Of a stretch of DNA of 36,641 nucleotides, positions 1 through 8,435 are shown one piece after another. Below the pieces are notes generated by a model. That model was not told the DNA's origin, did not search any database, and saw nothing but the letters and a program-made list of their open reading frames with translations. This DNA comes from Candidatus Woesearchaeota archaeon. Lineage in GTDB: Archaea; Nanobdellota; Nanobdellia; Woesearchaeales; UBA10216. Numbering within the stretch: the first letter of the stretch is position 1; each line of letters opens with the position of its first letter. The stretch spans positions 1 through 36,641 of the forward strand of contig JACPBX010000010.1 of the NCBI GenBank assembly GCA_016180085.1. Reading direction: 5' to 3'. Both the position numbers and the translations under genes were made by a program.

Positions 1-126
1 GTGATTCCTGCTGCCAATGCTGTTGTTAAAGGCTTCACATTTATCACCTCACGGCTCAATATATCTAATTTTAGATATATCTAAAAGGATAAAGTATATA
101 AATGTTTTGATTACAACAGTGCAACA

Positions 127-546
127 ATGGCTGCTCCTGACATAAAAATAAACAACCTGGTGAAGCTCAACGCGCTGCTGCTGCTGAGCAAGCGGAAAAT
201 CCACGGCTATGAGATAATAAAGGCGCTCCAGCACAACCTTGGCACGAGGATAAGCGCAAGCCAGGTTTACCCTTTCCTCGGAATCCTCAAAAGGAAAGGA
301 TACATCGACCATTCAAAAACGGACAAGAGAGACAAGAAGGAATACTCCCTGACAGCTGCAGGGAAGGAGTTCATGCGCCGCATAACCGCGCGCCTCGCAT
401 CCGTGATTGACCTGGCAATAATGTCAGCAATCAAAACCTGCGCCCACTGCAACTGCGAGGTCTACAAGGGCGGCTATGAGAAGCGCATCAGGGACAAACT
501 GCTCTACTTCTGCTGCAGGAACTGCGCGAGGAGCTACAGGGGCTAG
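127..546 (+). CDS. PadR-like winged-helix regulator with C-terminal Cys-rich (TRASH-like) metal-binding motif
   Basis: N-term 'LLLLSKRKIHGYEIIKALQ...ISASQVYPFLGILKRKGYI' is PadR-like; C-term 'CAHCNCEVYKGGYEKRIRDKLLYFCCRNCARSYRG' is TRASH-like. Confidence 0.75.
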   Translation: MAAPDIKINNLVKLNALLLLSKRKIHGYEIIKALQHNLGTRISASQVYPFLGILKRKGYIDHSKTDKRDKKEYSLTAAGKEFMRRITARLASVIDLAIMSAIKTCAHCNCEVYKGGYEKRIRDKLLYFCCRNCARSYRG

Positions 547-669
547 ATAAAACTGGTGAGTGATGATTGAGCATAAGCGGTGTAGTTGCTCCGATTGAAG
601 GGAGAGCACAGTGGGGGTCGAACACCGTAGCCGAAGGCGAGGAGCGGAGAAATGAAGTTGGGCGCCGTT

Positions 670-1293
670 TCACATCTGAAGGATTGTAGTGATAAACTTA
701 TATCCAAATTTAATCGCAAAATAAAGTAGTATTAATCCAGCGGCCAATGAGATATATTTGAAATTCTTTTGATTTATGAATCTTCTACCTCCATGAATTA
801 AAGAAATTAGGAATATAAAGAAAATAATAACGCCAATTAAAATTCCTATACTTAGAAATAAACCTCTACTAAAAGAGGCAGAACTGGAAGCTAAATCGGC
901 TCCCATTATTCCAGTCCATAATAATAAAATGGCTGGGTTGGAAATCGTTAATACAATTCCTGGAATGAAATGCTTTTTGCTTTCAACGTTTTCAGAGATG
1001 TCTAACTCTTTATTTTTGAAAAAATCTTTAATTGCACTATAGGAAAGATAGAATAGAACCATCACTCCAAAAAATAATAAGATTATATTAAAGATTTTTG
1101 ATTGTGTTAAGAATGATAAACCGAACACAACAAGAAGAAGGTAAACTATTAATGCAATCATCACACCTAAGCAAAAAGAAGCGGAAGACTTCCAACCTTC
1201 TTTTAATCCTCTTCTAATTACTTCAATGTTTGTTGGGCCAAGGGGAGCTGTAATTGATAAACCAAGTAATACGCCTGATAGTATTGTATTCAT
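670..1293 (-). CDS. LysE family amino-acid exporter
   Basis: 'GLSITAPLGPTNIEVIRRGLKEGW', multi-TM; gene visibly more AT-rich than its surroundings. Confidence 0.8.
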   Translation of the reverse strand: MNTILSGVLLGLSITAPLGPTNIEVIRRGLKEGWKSSASFCLGVMIALIVYLLLVVFGLSFLTQSKIFNIILLFFGVMVLFYLSYSAIKDFFKNKELDISENVESKKHFIPGIVLTISNPAILLLWTGIMGADLASSSASFSRGLFLSIGILIGVIIFFIFLISLIHGGRRFINQKNFKYISLAAGLILLYFAIKFGYKFITTILQM

Positions 1294-1445
1294 CTATTAT
1301 AGATTAAATTTGGAACTTAATAAAGATTACTGAAAGTTTAACTTTATAGGCGCCCAAATTTATTGCATTTAACTGTTCATATCCGCAAATCCGGCTTTTT
1401 GATGGTCTGAAAGACTGTGGAACGGCTAAATTCTGGGAATTGGAG

Positions 1446-1561
1446 GCGTAGGTTGCCTATGCTGCTGTGGCGTGCAAATCGGCAGTGGCCGATTGCACAC
1501 AACATCGGCAACAGCCGATGCGTATAGGCGGCGTAACCGCCTATATTCCGCATAGCGGAAT
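1446..1561. repeat. Cluster of five consecutive hairpin-forming inverted repeats
   Basis: GCGTAGG-TTG-CCTATGC (1446-1462), GTGCAA(A)TCGGC-AGTG-GCCGATTGCAC (1472-1498), CATCGGC-AACA-GCCGATG (1503-1520), TATAGGCGG-CGTAA-CCGCCTATA (1523-1545), ATTCCGC-ATA-GCGGAAT (1545-1561). Confidence 0.85.
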
Positions 1562-1718
1562 TGTGTCCAGTGGCTTCTTTGGGCGTTTTTGACCGCTGCC
1601 ATGAGTAAAAGTGTGAAAGGTTTGCGGCTATTGCCGAAGGATTTACGGATTTTTGTGCCCACTGGACACTGGACAAGTGCGGGCAAGCTTTATAAGCAGA
1701 AACTGCTGTGCAAGCGCC

Positions 1719-2558
1719 ATGGACCAAAACAAGGCACTGATAGCTTTTCAGGGCAAGAATATCAGGAGGACATGGTTCAATGATGAGTGGTGGTTTGTGG
1801 CAGCAGACATAATCTCAGCCCTGACAAACTCTACAGACCCCTCAGGCTATCTAAAAGATATGCGCAGAAGAGATGAGGGGTTCGCACAAGGGTGGGGGCA
1901 AATTGCCACCCCCCTTCCAATAGACACGTCCGGAGGGCAGCAAAAAATGAGCTGCGTTTCAACTAAGGGGGCTTTCAGGCTCATCCAATCAGTACCTTCA
2001 CCAATGGCAGAGCCGTTCAAGCAATGGCTTGCACAGGTGGGATACGAAAGAGTGCAGGAAATAGAAAATCCTGAACTGGCCCAAAAGCGAATGAGGGGAT
2101 TATACAAGGCAAAGGGCTATTCTGATGACTGGATAGAAAAGAGAGTTAGAGGCATTGCTATAAGAGATGAATTAACAGAGGAATGGAAGAAAAGGGGCGT
2201 TTTGGAAGAAAGAGATTATGCTATTCTCACAGCAGAAATATCAAAAGCCACATTTGGCATGACTCCGGAGGAATACAAAAGATTCAAGGGGCTGAAAAGA
2301 GAAAACCTGCGAGACCATATGAATGACTTAGAACTGATTTTTTCAATGTTGGGAGAAAGAGTGTCCACTGAAATCACAAGAAAAGAAGATGCACAAGGAT
2401 ATACTGAAGTGGAAGGTGCTGCTAAAAGAGGCGGAAGAGTGGCAGGAAATGCAAGAAAAGAAACTGAGCAGGAATTAGGCCGACCCGTTACATCAAGCGA
2501 AAACTATCTTTCAGAACCGGAAAAAAAGAAAAAGCTAGAAGATAAAAGCAAGAAATAA
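1719..2558 (+). CDS. BRO-N domain (phage antirepressor-like) protein
   Basis: 'ALIAFQGKNIRRTWFNDEWWFVAADIISALTNSTDPSGYLKDMRRRD...FRLIQSVPSPMAEPFKQWLA' is BRO-N-like; TATA-like 'ctttataagc' ~25-30 nt upstream of ATG 1719. Confidence 0.82.
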   Translation: MDQNKALIAFQGKNIRRTWFNDEWWFVAADIISALTNSTDPSGYLKDMRRRDEGFAQGWGQIATPLPIDTSGGQQKMSCVSTKGAFRLIQSVPSPMAEPFKQWLAQVGYERVQEIENPELAQKRMRGLYKAKGYSDDWIEKRVRGIAIRDELTEEWKKRGVLEERDYAILTAEISKATFGMTPEEYKRFKGLKRENLRDHMNDLELIFSMLGERVSTEITRKEDAQGYTEVEGAAKRGGRVAGNARKETEQELGRPVTSSENYLSEPEKKKKLEDKSKK

Positions 2559-2716
2559 AGGAACCCTCCAACACGTTCGTTCCGTTCTAGTAAAATGCCC
2601 CCTATCAGTTGCTACCCACTAAAAATTATTGAACTTAACGTAGGCAGTTTCGAGAAGTTGTTGCCACTCTTAAAATTATGATAACGAGTAGCAAATACGC
2701 GTATTCACTAGTTAAG

Positions 2717-2747
2717 TTTAAATAGTTAAACAGTTTAACTGTTAAAC
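2717..2747 (+). promoter_or_regulatory. TATA box plus overlapping palindromic operator GTTAAAC-A-GTTTAAC-T-GTTAAAC
   Basis: TTTAAATA at 2717-2724, then three alternating heptamers at 2725-2747, upstream of ATG 2760. Confidence 0.7.
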
Positions 2748-2759
2748 TGGTGATGTGAA

Positions 2760-3026
2760 ATGGAGGAAGAACTGGTTAAAATGTCGCCAAAGGGACAGCT
2801 TGTAGTGCCTAAGGAAATAAGGCTTAGTGAAAGGTTCAAGCCAACCGACAGGTTTGTGGCTTTTGGCGTCAAGGGCGGAGTGCTGTTCAAGAAGGTAGCC
2901 ATACCTACCGTAAAGGCAGAATTTGAGTCTTTATCAAGAGAGATAGCCGAACAGTTTAAAGCCAGAAACGTCAAAGAAAAGGACGTTGAAGAGGCCATCA
3001 AATGGGCAAGGCAAAGACAACACTAG
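2760..3026 (+). CDS. AbrB/SpoVT-like antitoxin
   Basis: 'VKMSPKGQLVVPKEIRLSERFKPTDRFVAFGVKGGVLFKKV' swapped-hairpin AbrB pattern; overlaps downstream PIN toxin. Confidence 0.8.
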   Translation: MEEELVKMSPKGQLVVPKEIRLSERFKPTDRFVAFGVKGGVLFKKVAIPTVKAEFESLSREIAEQFKARNVKEKDVEEAIKWARQRQH

Positions 3027-3505
3027 ACACCAACATACTTATTTCTGCTTTTGGATGGAAAGGGAAGCCAATGCAAGTGCTTGCAATGGCAGTTGAGGGA
3101 AAATTTGAGCTTGTCACTTCTGATAAGCAGTTTAATGAGCTTGAACGCGTTCTTGACTATCCAAAATTCCGTTTTACAGAAAAGCAGAAAAAGAGGTTTA
3201 AAGCCTTGATTCTATCAGTAGCAACTCTAGTCAAGCCCAAAGAGAAAATTAATGCAATTAAGGAAGACCCGGATGACAATATGATTTTGGAGTGCGGCGT
3301 TGCAGGAAAGGTTGATTACATAGTCACAGGAGACCCTGATTTACTAAAATTGAAGGAATTCAGAGGCATCAAAATAAGGACGGCAAAGGAGTTTTTAAAA
3401 GAGGGCAGAAAGGACAATACAAAAGAACTTTTCCAGAGATTTCTCAACCGCCCAAGGGTTGATTTTGGCAAAGACTTTCTGAATGAAATAGACACGACAA
3501 TGTGA
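3002..3505 (+). CDS. PIN-domain toxin (putative toxin-antitoxin component, PIN family)
   Basis: 'TLDTNILISAFGWKGKP...KEDPDDNMILECGVAGKVDYIVTGDPDLLKL' PIN active-site residues; 25-nt overlap with antitoxin. Confidence 0.85.
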   Translation: MGKAKTTLDTNILISAFGWKGKPMQVLAMAVEGKFELVTSDKQFNELERVLDYPKFRFTEKQKKRFKALILSVATLVKPKEKINAIKEDPDDNMILECGVAGKVDYIVTGDPDLLKLKEFRGIKIRTAKEFLKEGRKDNTKELFQRFLNRPRVDFGKDFLNEIDTTM

Positions 3506-3546
3506 AACGTGACACAGCATTTGACAAAGTGAAAGACATACAAAGA

Positions 3547-3729
3547 AGTGAAGGGATTCGCTGACGCTGCAAACGGCTAAAAACCGGCAGGCTCACTGCA
3601 CAGTCCAGCCGCCGTCAGCAACAATCGTCGTTCCTGTAGTGAAGGGATTCGCTGACGCTGCAAACGGCTAAAAACCGGCAGGCTCACTGCACAGTCCAGC
3701 CGCCGTCAGCAACAATCGTCGTTCCTGTA
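3547..3729. repeat. Exact tandem duplication, 91-bp period, 2 copies
   Basis: agtgaagggattcgctgacgctgcaaacgg...cgtcgttcctgt present at 3547-3637 and 3638-3728 without differences. Confidence 0.97.
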
Positions 3730-4439
3730 ACGAATGATGACTCGTCAGATGCAAGGTAAAGGGCAGCGTAGGCTATGTCTTCAGGCTCGCCCAGCCTGCC
3801 GATGACCGTTGCCTGGAGCATGCCCTGCATGGTTTTCTTGTCATTCAGGATTCCCTTTGTCATCCCGGTCTTTATTACTCCGGGGCAGATAGCGTTTACC
3901 CGTATCTTGTTTGGTGCAAAATCAAGCGCCATGGATTTTGTAAGCTCAATCAGGCCGCCTTTTGACGCGCAGTAGGCAGCAATCTTTGCAAAGGCAACGC
4001 AGCCTGCAATCGAGGCAGTGTTGATTATCGAGCCCCCGCCTGCCCTGGCCATTTCAGGGATGGCATACTTTGAGCACAGCCATGCGCCCTTCAGGTTAAT
4101 GTCAATAACCCGGTTCCAGTCCTGCTCAGTGCACTCGACAGCATTGCCCCAGCGGACAATGCCTGCGTTGTTGTACAGGATATTCAGCTTGCCGAAGTTC
4201 TTGACAGCTGCGGCAACGATTGCCCTTGCATCAGAGTCTCTGGACACATCTGCCTTTACAAAAACAGACTTTCCTTTTGCCCTGGCAATCAGGCCAACAG
4301 TTCCCCTGCCGCCCTTTTCGTCATAGTCCGCAACAACGACCTTGGCGCCTTCCCTGGCAAAAAGAATTGCAGAAGCCCGCCCTATGCCGGAGCCTGCCCC
4401 TGTAACTATGGCAACTTTGCCTTTCAATCGATTAGCCAT
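3684..4439 (-). CDS. SDR family NAD(P)-dependent oxidoreductase (3-ketoacyl-ACP reductase-like)
   Basis: 'KVAIVTGAGSGIGRASA', 'NNAG', 'YCASKGGL', 'VTGTTIVADGGWTVQ'. Confidence 0.9.
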   Translation of the reverse strand: MANRLKGKVAIVTGAGSGIGRASAILFAREGAKVVVADYDEKGGRGTVGLIARAKGKSVFVKADVSRDSDARAIVAAAVKNFGKLNILYNNAGIVRWGNAVECTEQDWNRVIDINLKGAWLCSKYAIPEMARAGGGSIINTASIAGCVAFAKIAAYCASKGGLIELTKSMALDFAPNKIRVNAICPGVIKTGMTKGILNDKKTMQGMLQATVIGRLGEPEDIAYAALYLASDESSFVTGTTIVADGGWTVQ

Positions 4440-4452
4440 TGCAACCACCCCT

Positions 4453-4983
4453 TTATTCCTTGCAGCAGTCAATGATCTTCTTAAATATTTCTGCTATCCT
4501 GGAGAGCCCTGTCTTGCTTGCTTCCTTGCCAGATGAGCCTGTTTCGCTGCTTACACCGCTTATGCTGCTCTTGGCGTCTTTCCCGATGCTTTCCGGGCTG
4601 TTAACAGCCCAAAACAGGCTGTAAAGGTTGAAAGCCTCAATGAACATCTCCTCTGCTTCCTTCTTCCTGCCGTCATGCAGGTATTTTGTGCCCACTTCAG
4701 TCAGCCTCATGGTTGCAGCCAGCAGGTGCTTGCTGATGCACCAGTCCTCGCCCTTGTTGTCCCTTACTATCTTCTTCAGCAGCCTTTTCCTGAGCTCCCT
4801 GGTCTGCTCAAGCATAGGCAGGTATTGCCCGTTGTTTGTTTTCACAAAGCTGAACAGGAAGTGCTCTTCCAGGCTGATGAGGTTCATTATGCCTATGCTA
4901 AGGTCCTCGCCCAAGGACAGGTCCAGCTTGTTCCTGGCCTTAACCTCTTCAACCTGCTTAATGAAGTTTTCAACGTCTTTCAT
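4453..4983 (-). CDS. Conserved hypothetical helical protein
   Basis: Start MKDVENFIKQVEE overlaps stop of upstream ORF 4980..5540; antisense ORFs look spurious. Confidence 0.7.
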   Translation of the reverse strand: MKDVENFIKQVEEVKARNKLDLSLGEDLSIGIMNLISLEEHFLFSFVKTNNGQYLPMLEQTRELRKRLLKKIVRDNKGEDWCISKHLLAATMRLTEVGTKYLHDGRKKEAEEMFIEAFNLYSLFWAVNSPESIGKDAKSSISGVSSETGSSGKEASKTGLSRIAEIFKKIIDCCKE

Positions 4984-5540
4984 TTTGTCACAAAATAAAA
5001 TACCGCGCCGGTTGCCGCCAGGCAAAGCAGCGTTACTATTATGCCCTGAAACGGCATAAGGCTCTTCCCGCCGCGAACCTTCCTTATCCACTTGTGCAGG
5101 GCAAACGCGCCAACAGTCACAGCTGTGCCTGCAAGCGTTCCCACGAGCAGCTTGTCAACGCCAAACAGGTGATATGCCGGATCGGGCGAGCCGAGAAGCT
5201 TCGCCAGGTAAAGCGTCAGGAGAGTAAGGCCCAAAGATGCTATGATAAAAATCGTTGACTGGTATGGCATTAGCTCCCTGCCACTCCTTTTCTTTTTCAG
5301 CCATGTGCCAAACCAAAGTGCAGTGGAAACGACAAACCCGCCAATAAAAGTCCCTGTAACGGCATCATCAACGCCAAGAAACCTTGTTGCCGCAACCCCT
5401 CCGGCGGTTGCTGCAGCGCACAGAGGGCAGTGCGCCATCACAGGCTTTGCCATTGCCAAAGCAGATGCAGCTGACGCAGCCACTCCAGCAGCAAATTTCA
5501 ACGCAACGCCCCTGGCTCCCCTGAATGGTCCCATTTGCAA
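4980..5540 (-). CDS. Multi-TM membrane protein with CPLC motif
   Basis: 'MAHCPLCAAATAGGVAATRFLGVDDAVTGTFIGG' followed by TM helices. Confidence 0.75.
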   Translation of the reverse strand: MQMGPFRGARGVALKFAAGVAASAASALAMAKPVMAHCPLCAAATAGGVAATRFLGVDDAVTGTFIGGFVVSTALWFGTWLKKKRSGRELMPYQSTIFIIASLGLTLLTLYLAKLLGSPDPAYHLFGVDKLLVGTLAGTAVTVGAFALHKWIRKVRGGKSLMPFQGIIVTLLCLAATGAVFYFVTK

Positions 5541-5560
5541 AACCCTGTGCCTTATGCTGC

Positions 5561-6118
5561 TTATGCTGGCGGCATCGGAGGATTCATGTCCATGCCTCTC
5601 TGCGAAGGCGCAATGCTGTTGTATTTTGTGTCAATAAGGTCCCTGACCTGCTTCAGAGTGTAGCCCTTGTTCAGCATGTCATCAGCCATGACCGCCAGGT
5701 CAACGCAGTATGGGCAGTCAATTGCAGCGTGGTCCTCCCAGTCGCCGCCTGTCTGGACAAAGCAGTCATACAGGTTATTCATCTTGGGAATGGTCTTGCC
5801 CCTGTGGCTCATGGCATGCATCCCGCAGCCGCAATGGCACGTAAGAAACTTGAACTCATCTTTCCTGGCTACTGCAACCTCGTAGGCCTTCATCGTCTTG
5901 GCGTTTCTCGTGGCAAAAGCCGGCAGGTCAAGGCTTGCAGTCACCGCGCCTGTGGCTCCCGCAGCTCCTGTATCTTCAGTCACAGATGCAGCACCCCGGG
6001 CTGCGGGGCTGTGGTCGCTGCTGTCGCCTTCGCCGGAATATAGCTTCATCATAGGCGCGCCAATGCTTAAAACAAGCAACGCAATAATCATGACAGAAAC
6101 CCACTTTGAAATTGCCAT
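5561..6118 (-). CDS. Exported PCYCGC-motif-like Cys-rich protein
   Basis: N-term signal/anchor; 'FLTCHCGCGMHAMSHRGKTIPKMNNLYDCFVQTGGDWEDHAAIDCPYCVDLAVMADDMLNKGYTLKQVRDLIDTKY'. Confidence 0.7.
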   Translation of the reverse strand: MAISKWVSVMIIALLVLSIGAPMMKLYSGEGDSSDHSPAARGAASVTEDTGAAGATGAVTASLDLPAFATRNAKTMKAYEVAVARKDEFKFLTCHCGCGMHAMSHRGKTIPKMNNLYDCFVQTGGDWEDHAAIDCPYCVDLAVMADDMLNKGYTLKQVRDLIDTKYNSIAPSQRGMDMNPPMPPA

Positions 6119-6180
6119 TTTTCCCTCACCCTCGCTGTCGCCAGCTTTGTTTGTCAGCTTTCCGCTAGCTTTTCAGTCTG

Positions 6181-6203
6181 TGTAAAGCTTTTAGTATATA
6201 AAG
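6181..6203 (-). promoter_or_regulatory. Promoter (TTTATATA) with partial BlaI-box-like AAAGCTTTACA just downstream
   Basis: Minus strand reads TTTATATACTAAAAGCTTTACAC upstream of the 6118 start; shares TGTAAAGCTTT with the palindrome at 13799-13814. Confidence 0.4.
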
Positions 6204-6260
6204 TTTTCGTTATATCACAATTTAGATATGTACTCCAGAAGTCTAAGTTGAAGCGCTAAT

Positions 6261-6356
6261 TCATTTTCTCTGAAATTTATCGCGAAGAAACAGTGCTATT
6301 GCTGCCAGAACCAAAACGCCGCCAATTGCCCAAAACAGCTTTGAAAACTGCAAAGA
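6261..6356 (-). pseudogene. Possible C-terminal remnant of a membrane protein related to CDS 7932..8435
   Basis: Minus frame 'LQFSKLFWAIGGVLVLAAIALFLRDKFQRK*' resembles 'QQFNLIFWTAGGALVALSVILLIKDKI' of the 7932 gene. Confidence 0.4.
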
Positions 6357-6369
6357 AGTACGGCACATC

Positions 6370-6468
6370 ATGCTGAAAAAACTTGATTTCCTGCAGAGGG
6401 AGTTAAAAGGTGGCATCTGCCATTTCCAGATTGACGTGACCGGCTTGTGCGAGAAATGCAGGAAATAA
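6370..6468 (+). pseudogene. Short ORF/remnant with CxxC tail (possible regulator C-terminus)
   Basis: 'MLKKLDFLQRELKGGICHFQIDVTGLCEKCRK*' resembles a metalloregulator C-terminus (Fur-like?). Confidence 0.3.
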
Positions 6469-6510
6469 TGGTGGCAAAGCTTTAAATTCGCCTGTTGATT
6501 CCTTTCAGGG

Positions 6511-7011
6511 ATGGCATCGATTGACGACATTGTGGCTGCAATAAATGCCACGCTCTCAGAGGCGGAGCTTAAACAAATACGCCATGGATGGATAGTCCGA
6601 GGCAGGGACAATGGATATCTTAGGCTAGAGCTGGCGCATTCCATAGTTAATGCGTTAGAGAAAATTGACGACCAAACGCTTGAAGGTGAAGCAAAGGAGT
6701 TTTACGCATGGGCTGTTTTTGTAGCAGAAATCATACAAGCTCCAATGCTGAAATTCGAGATTGCTGCGATACCTCACTTAGTTGGCAAAGACAGCAGGAA
6801 AGAAGCCGCGGCGGCTTCCAGGCTATATCTTAAAGGCTTGGATCTTATGAGCGTTTTTGAGAGCGATCCCAGGACTCTGGCAGGCTCCGGTTCCGTAGGC
6901 GTCACTAATGATGAAACGGGAAAGTATAATATGCTTAACAGGGCTGGAGAAGTCATTATACAGGCTTACCAGTCGCTATGGGCCAAAGTAGTTGATGCCA
7001 AAGGAGAATAA
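6511..7011 (+). CDS. Hypothetical protein
   Basis: TATA-like 'ctttaaatt' ~26 nt upstream; long intact helical ORF. Confidence 0.65.
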   Translation: MASIDDIVAAINATLSEAELKQIRHGWIVRGRDNGYLRLELAHSIVNALEKIDDQTLEGEAKEFYAWAVFVAEIIQAPMLKFEIAAIPHLVGKDSRKEAAAASRLYLKGLDLMSVFESDPRTLAGSGSVGVTNDETGKYNMLNRAGEVIIQAYQSLWAKVVDAKGE

Positions 7012-7026
7012 AAAGAAAGAAAAAAC

Positions 7027-7092
7027 TCACTTCTTCTTTTTGCTGCCCTTCTTCTCCTTCATGTCATCGCTGCATCCGCACGTTCCGCACAT
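7027..7092 (-). CDS. Cysteine micro-protein MCGTCGCSDDMKEKKGSKKKK (21 aa)
   Basis: ATG TGC GGA ACG TGC GGA TGC AGC...TGA; GAGGTGA ribosome-binding-like site upstream; TATA-like ATATTTAAAG further upstream; not in supplied ORF track. Confidence 0.55.
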   Translation of the reverse strand: MCGTCGCSDDMKEKKGSKKKK

Positions 7093-7156
7093 GGCAGTCA
7101 CCTCACATTAAATACAATTTACAATTGCAAATGGCTTGTTCTTTAAATATTTTCCC

Positions 7157-7930
7157 TTAATGACTTTTTGCAAAATCTGTTATGGAACCAAGCTCAGTCT
7201 GAATATCGGTGTCTGCGCTTCCATAACTGATTAATATTTTATCCAAGTCGTTAAAAACGTGATCTCCAAAGCCGTTATTTTGCACGCCGTTGACGTAAAA
7301 CCTAAGCTTTTTGCCTTCCGAATTACAAAACTGCCGATTATTTGGGAACTTAAGGCACGCCTCGTTGAAATCACCGCCTATGCTCCTGAAAAACAGCCAC
7401 AAAGGCACACCAGTAGCGTGCATATGAATGACATCGCCTGTCATTTCAGGAGGCTGCGCGCCTTTATCAACGTGAATAAAGCTGCTGGTTGCATTGGCGT
7501 CCATCTTTGACATGTCCATCGCAAAAGGCTCAAAATCAAAAGCTACGCCGTCCATGTAGACCTTCCAATCAGCATGTATGTGCTGCGAACCCAACACGCC
7601 AATGGTTGATTTAGTGTCCATGTTGCACTGAAGCTGGCCAGAGCTTATGCACATCTCAACAGGCATGCCGCATGCGTCGCATTTGCCATCGTTGTCCTTA
7701 TCCATGAATTCCTTTGCCAATGCAACGTCAAAGCCTGTTAAGGACATACGGCTTAAACGGCTGCCCATTTTATTCGAGTCAACCTCACTTGGCTTACTTG
7801 TTGCTTCGCCACCAGCTTCTTTTTGAAAATTGACAAACGAGGAAATGCTAAAAATCAAAGTGACTAAGACTATAGCTAAAGTTCCATATACTAAATAATC
7901 CTCCTTAACTTTCACTTTCATTTTTCCCAC
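7157..7930 (-). CDS. Membrane-anchored exported protein with CDACGMPVEMC motif and HxH domain (paralogue 1)
   Basis: N-terminal TM; 'DKDNDGKCDACGMPVEMC'; 'HIHADWKVYMDG...SSFIHVDKG...DVIHMHATGVPLWLFFRSIGGDF'. Confidence 0.75.
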   Translation of the reverse strand: MGKMKVKVKEDYLVYGTLAIVLVTLIFSISSFVNFQKEAGGEATSKPSEVDSNKMGSRLSRMSLTGFDVALAKEFMDKDNDGKCDACGMPVEMCISSGQLQCNMDTKSTIGVLGSQHIHADWKVYMDGVAFDFEPFAMDMSKMDANATSSFIHVDKGAQPPEMTGDVIHMHATGVPLWLFFRSIGGDFNEACLKFPNNRQFCNSEGKKLRFYVNGVQNNGFGDHVFNDLDKILISYGSADTDIQTELGSITDFAKSH

Positions 7931-7931
7931 T

Positions 7932-8435
7932 TCATTTAGCCTTTGCCACTCCCGCTTTTGTTTTTACAGCTATCTTATCCTTGATTAATAATATAACACT
8001 CAACGCCACTAGCGCTCCACCTGCTGTCCAAAAAATCAAGTTAAACTGCTGTGCAGCCTGGAAAGGAGTGCCGGCAACTATAAGCCCCGCGTTTAGCATC
8101 AAGGCCTTGCCAGAGAGGCAGCCCATTTTCCTCAGCTTGAGCAGCAGCAGAATGCCGAAGAGTATCACCGCAGCGGTCCAGAACGGCACTGCCACTTTCT
8201 GAAGAAAGAGAAGGGGCATTCCAACAACTGTAACCCCAATCAGCGCAAGCAGGGCAATTGCGGCAGTGCAGACGTTGTGGCAGACTGTCCATGAGCTGAA
8301 GATGCCCATCAGGCCGCTTGCGCTGCTGGTTGCGCTCAGGATTTTTTCCTTCAACCCCGTAGCTGCTGGCGCTGCAGTCGGCTTTGCTGTTGCTTTGCCC
8401 TTTGCAGTTTTGGCCTTTACTGCCTTATTTGCCAT
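7932..8435 (-). CDS. Multi-TM membrane protein with WTVCHNVC motif
   Basis: Ala/Lys-rich N-terminus then TM helices with CxxxC; start overlaps stop of upstream gene. Confidence 0.7.
   Translation of the reverse strand: MANKAVKAKTAKGKATAKPTAAPAATGLKEKILSATSSASGLMGIFSSWTVCHNVCTAAIALLALIGVTVVGMPLLFLQKVAVPFWTAAVILFGILLLLKLRKMGCLSGKALMLNAGLIVAGTPFQAAQQFNLIFWTAGGALVALSVILLIKDKIAVKTKAGVAKAK

Noticed and set aside
555-680. GTGATGA...CTGA resembling C/D box sRNA boxes
   Set aside because: Spacing of ~120 nt is too long for an archaeal C/D sRNA and no convincing D'/C' boxes were seen.
1446-1561. Hairpin cluster as a CRISPR array
   Set aside because: Stems differ from each other and there are no equal-length spacers or identical repeats.
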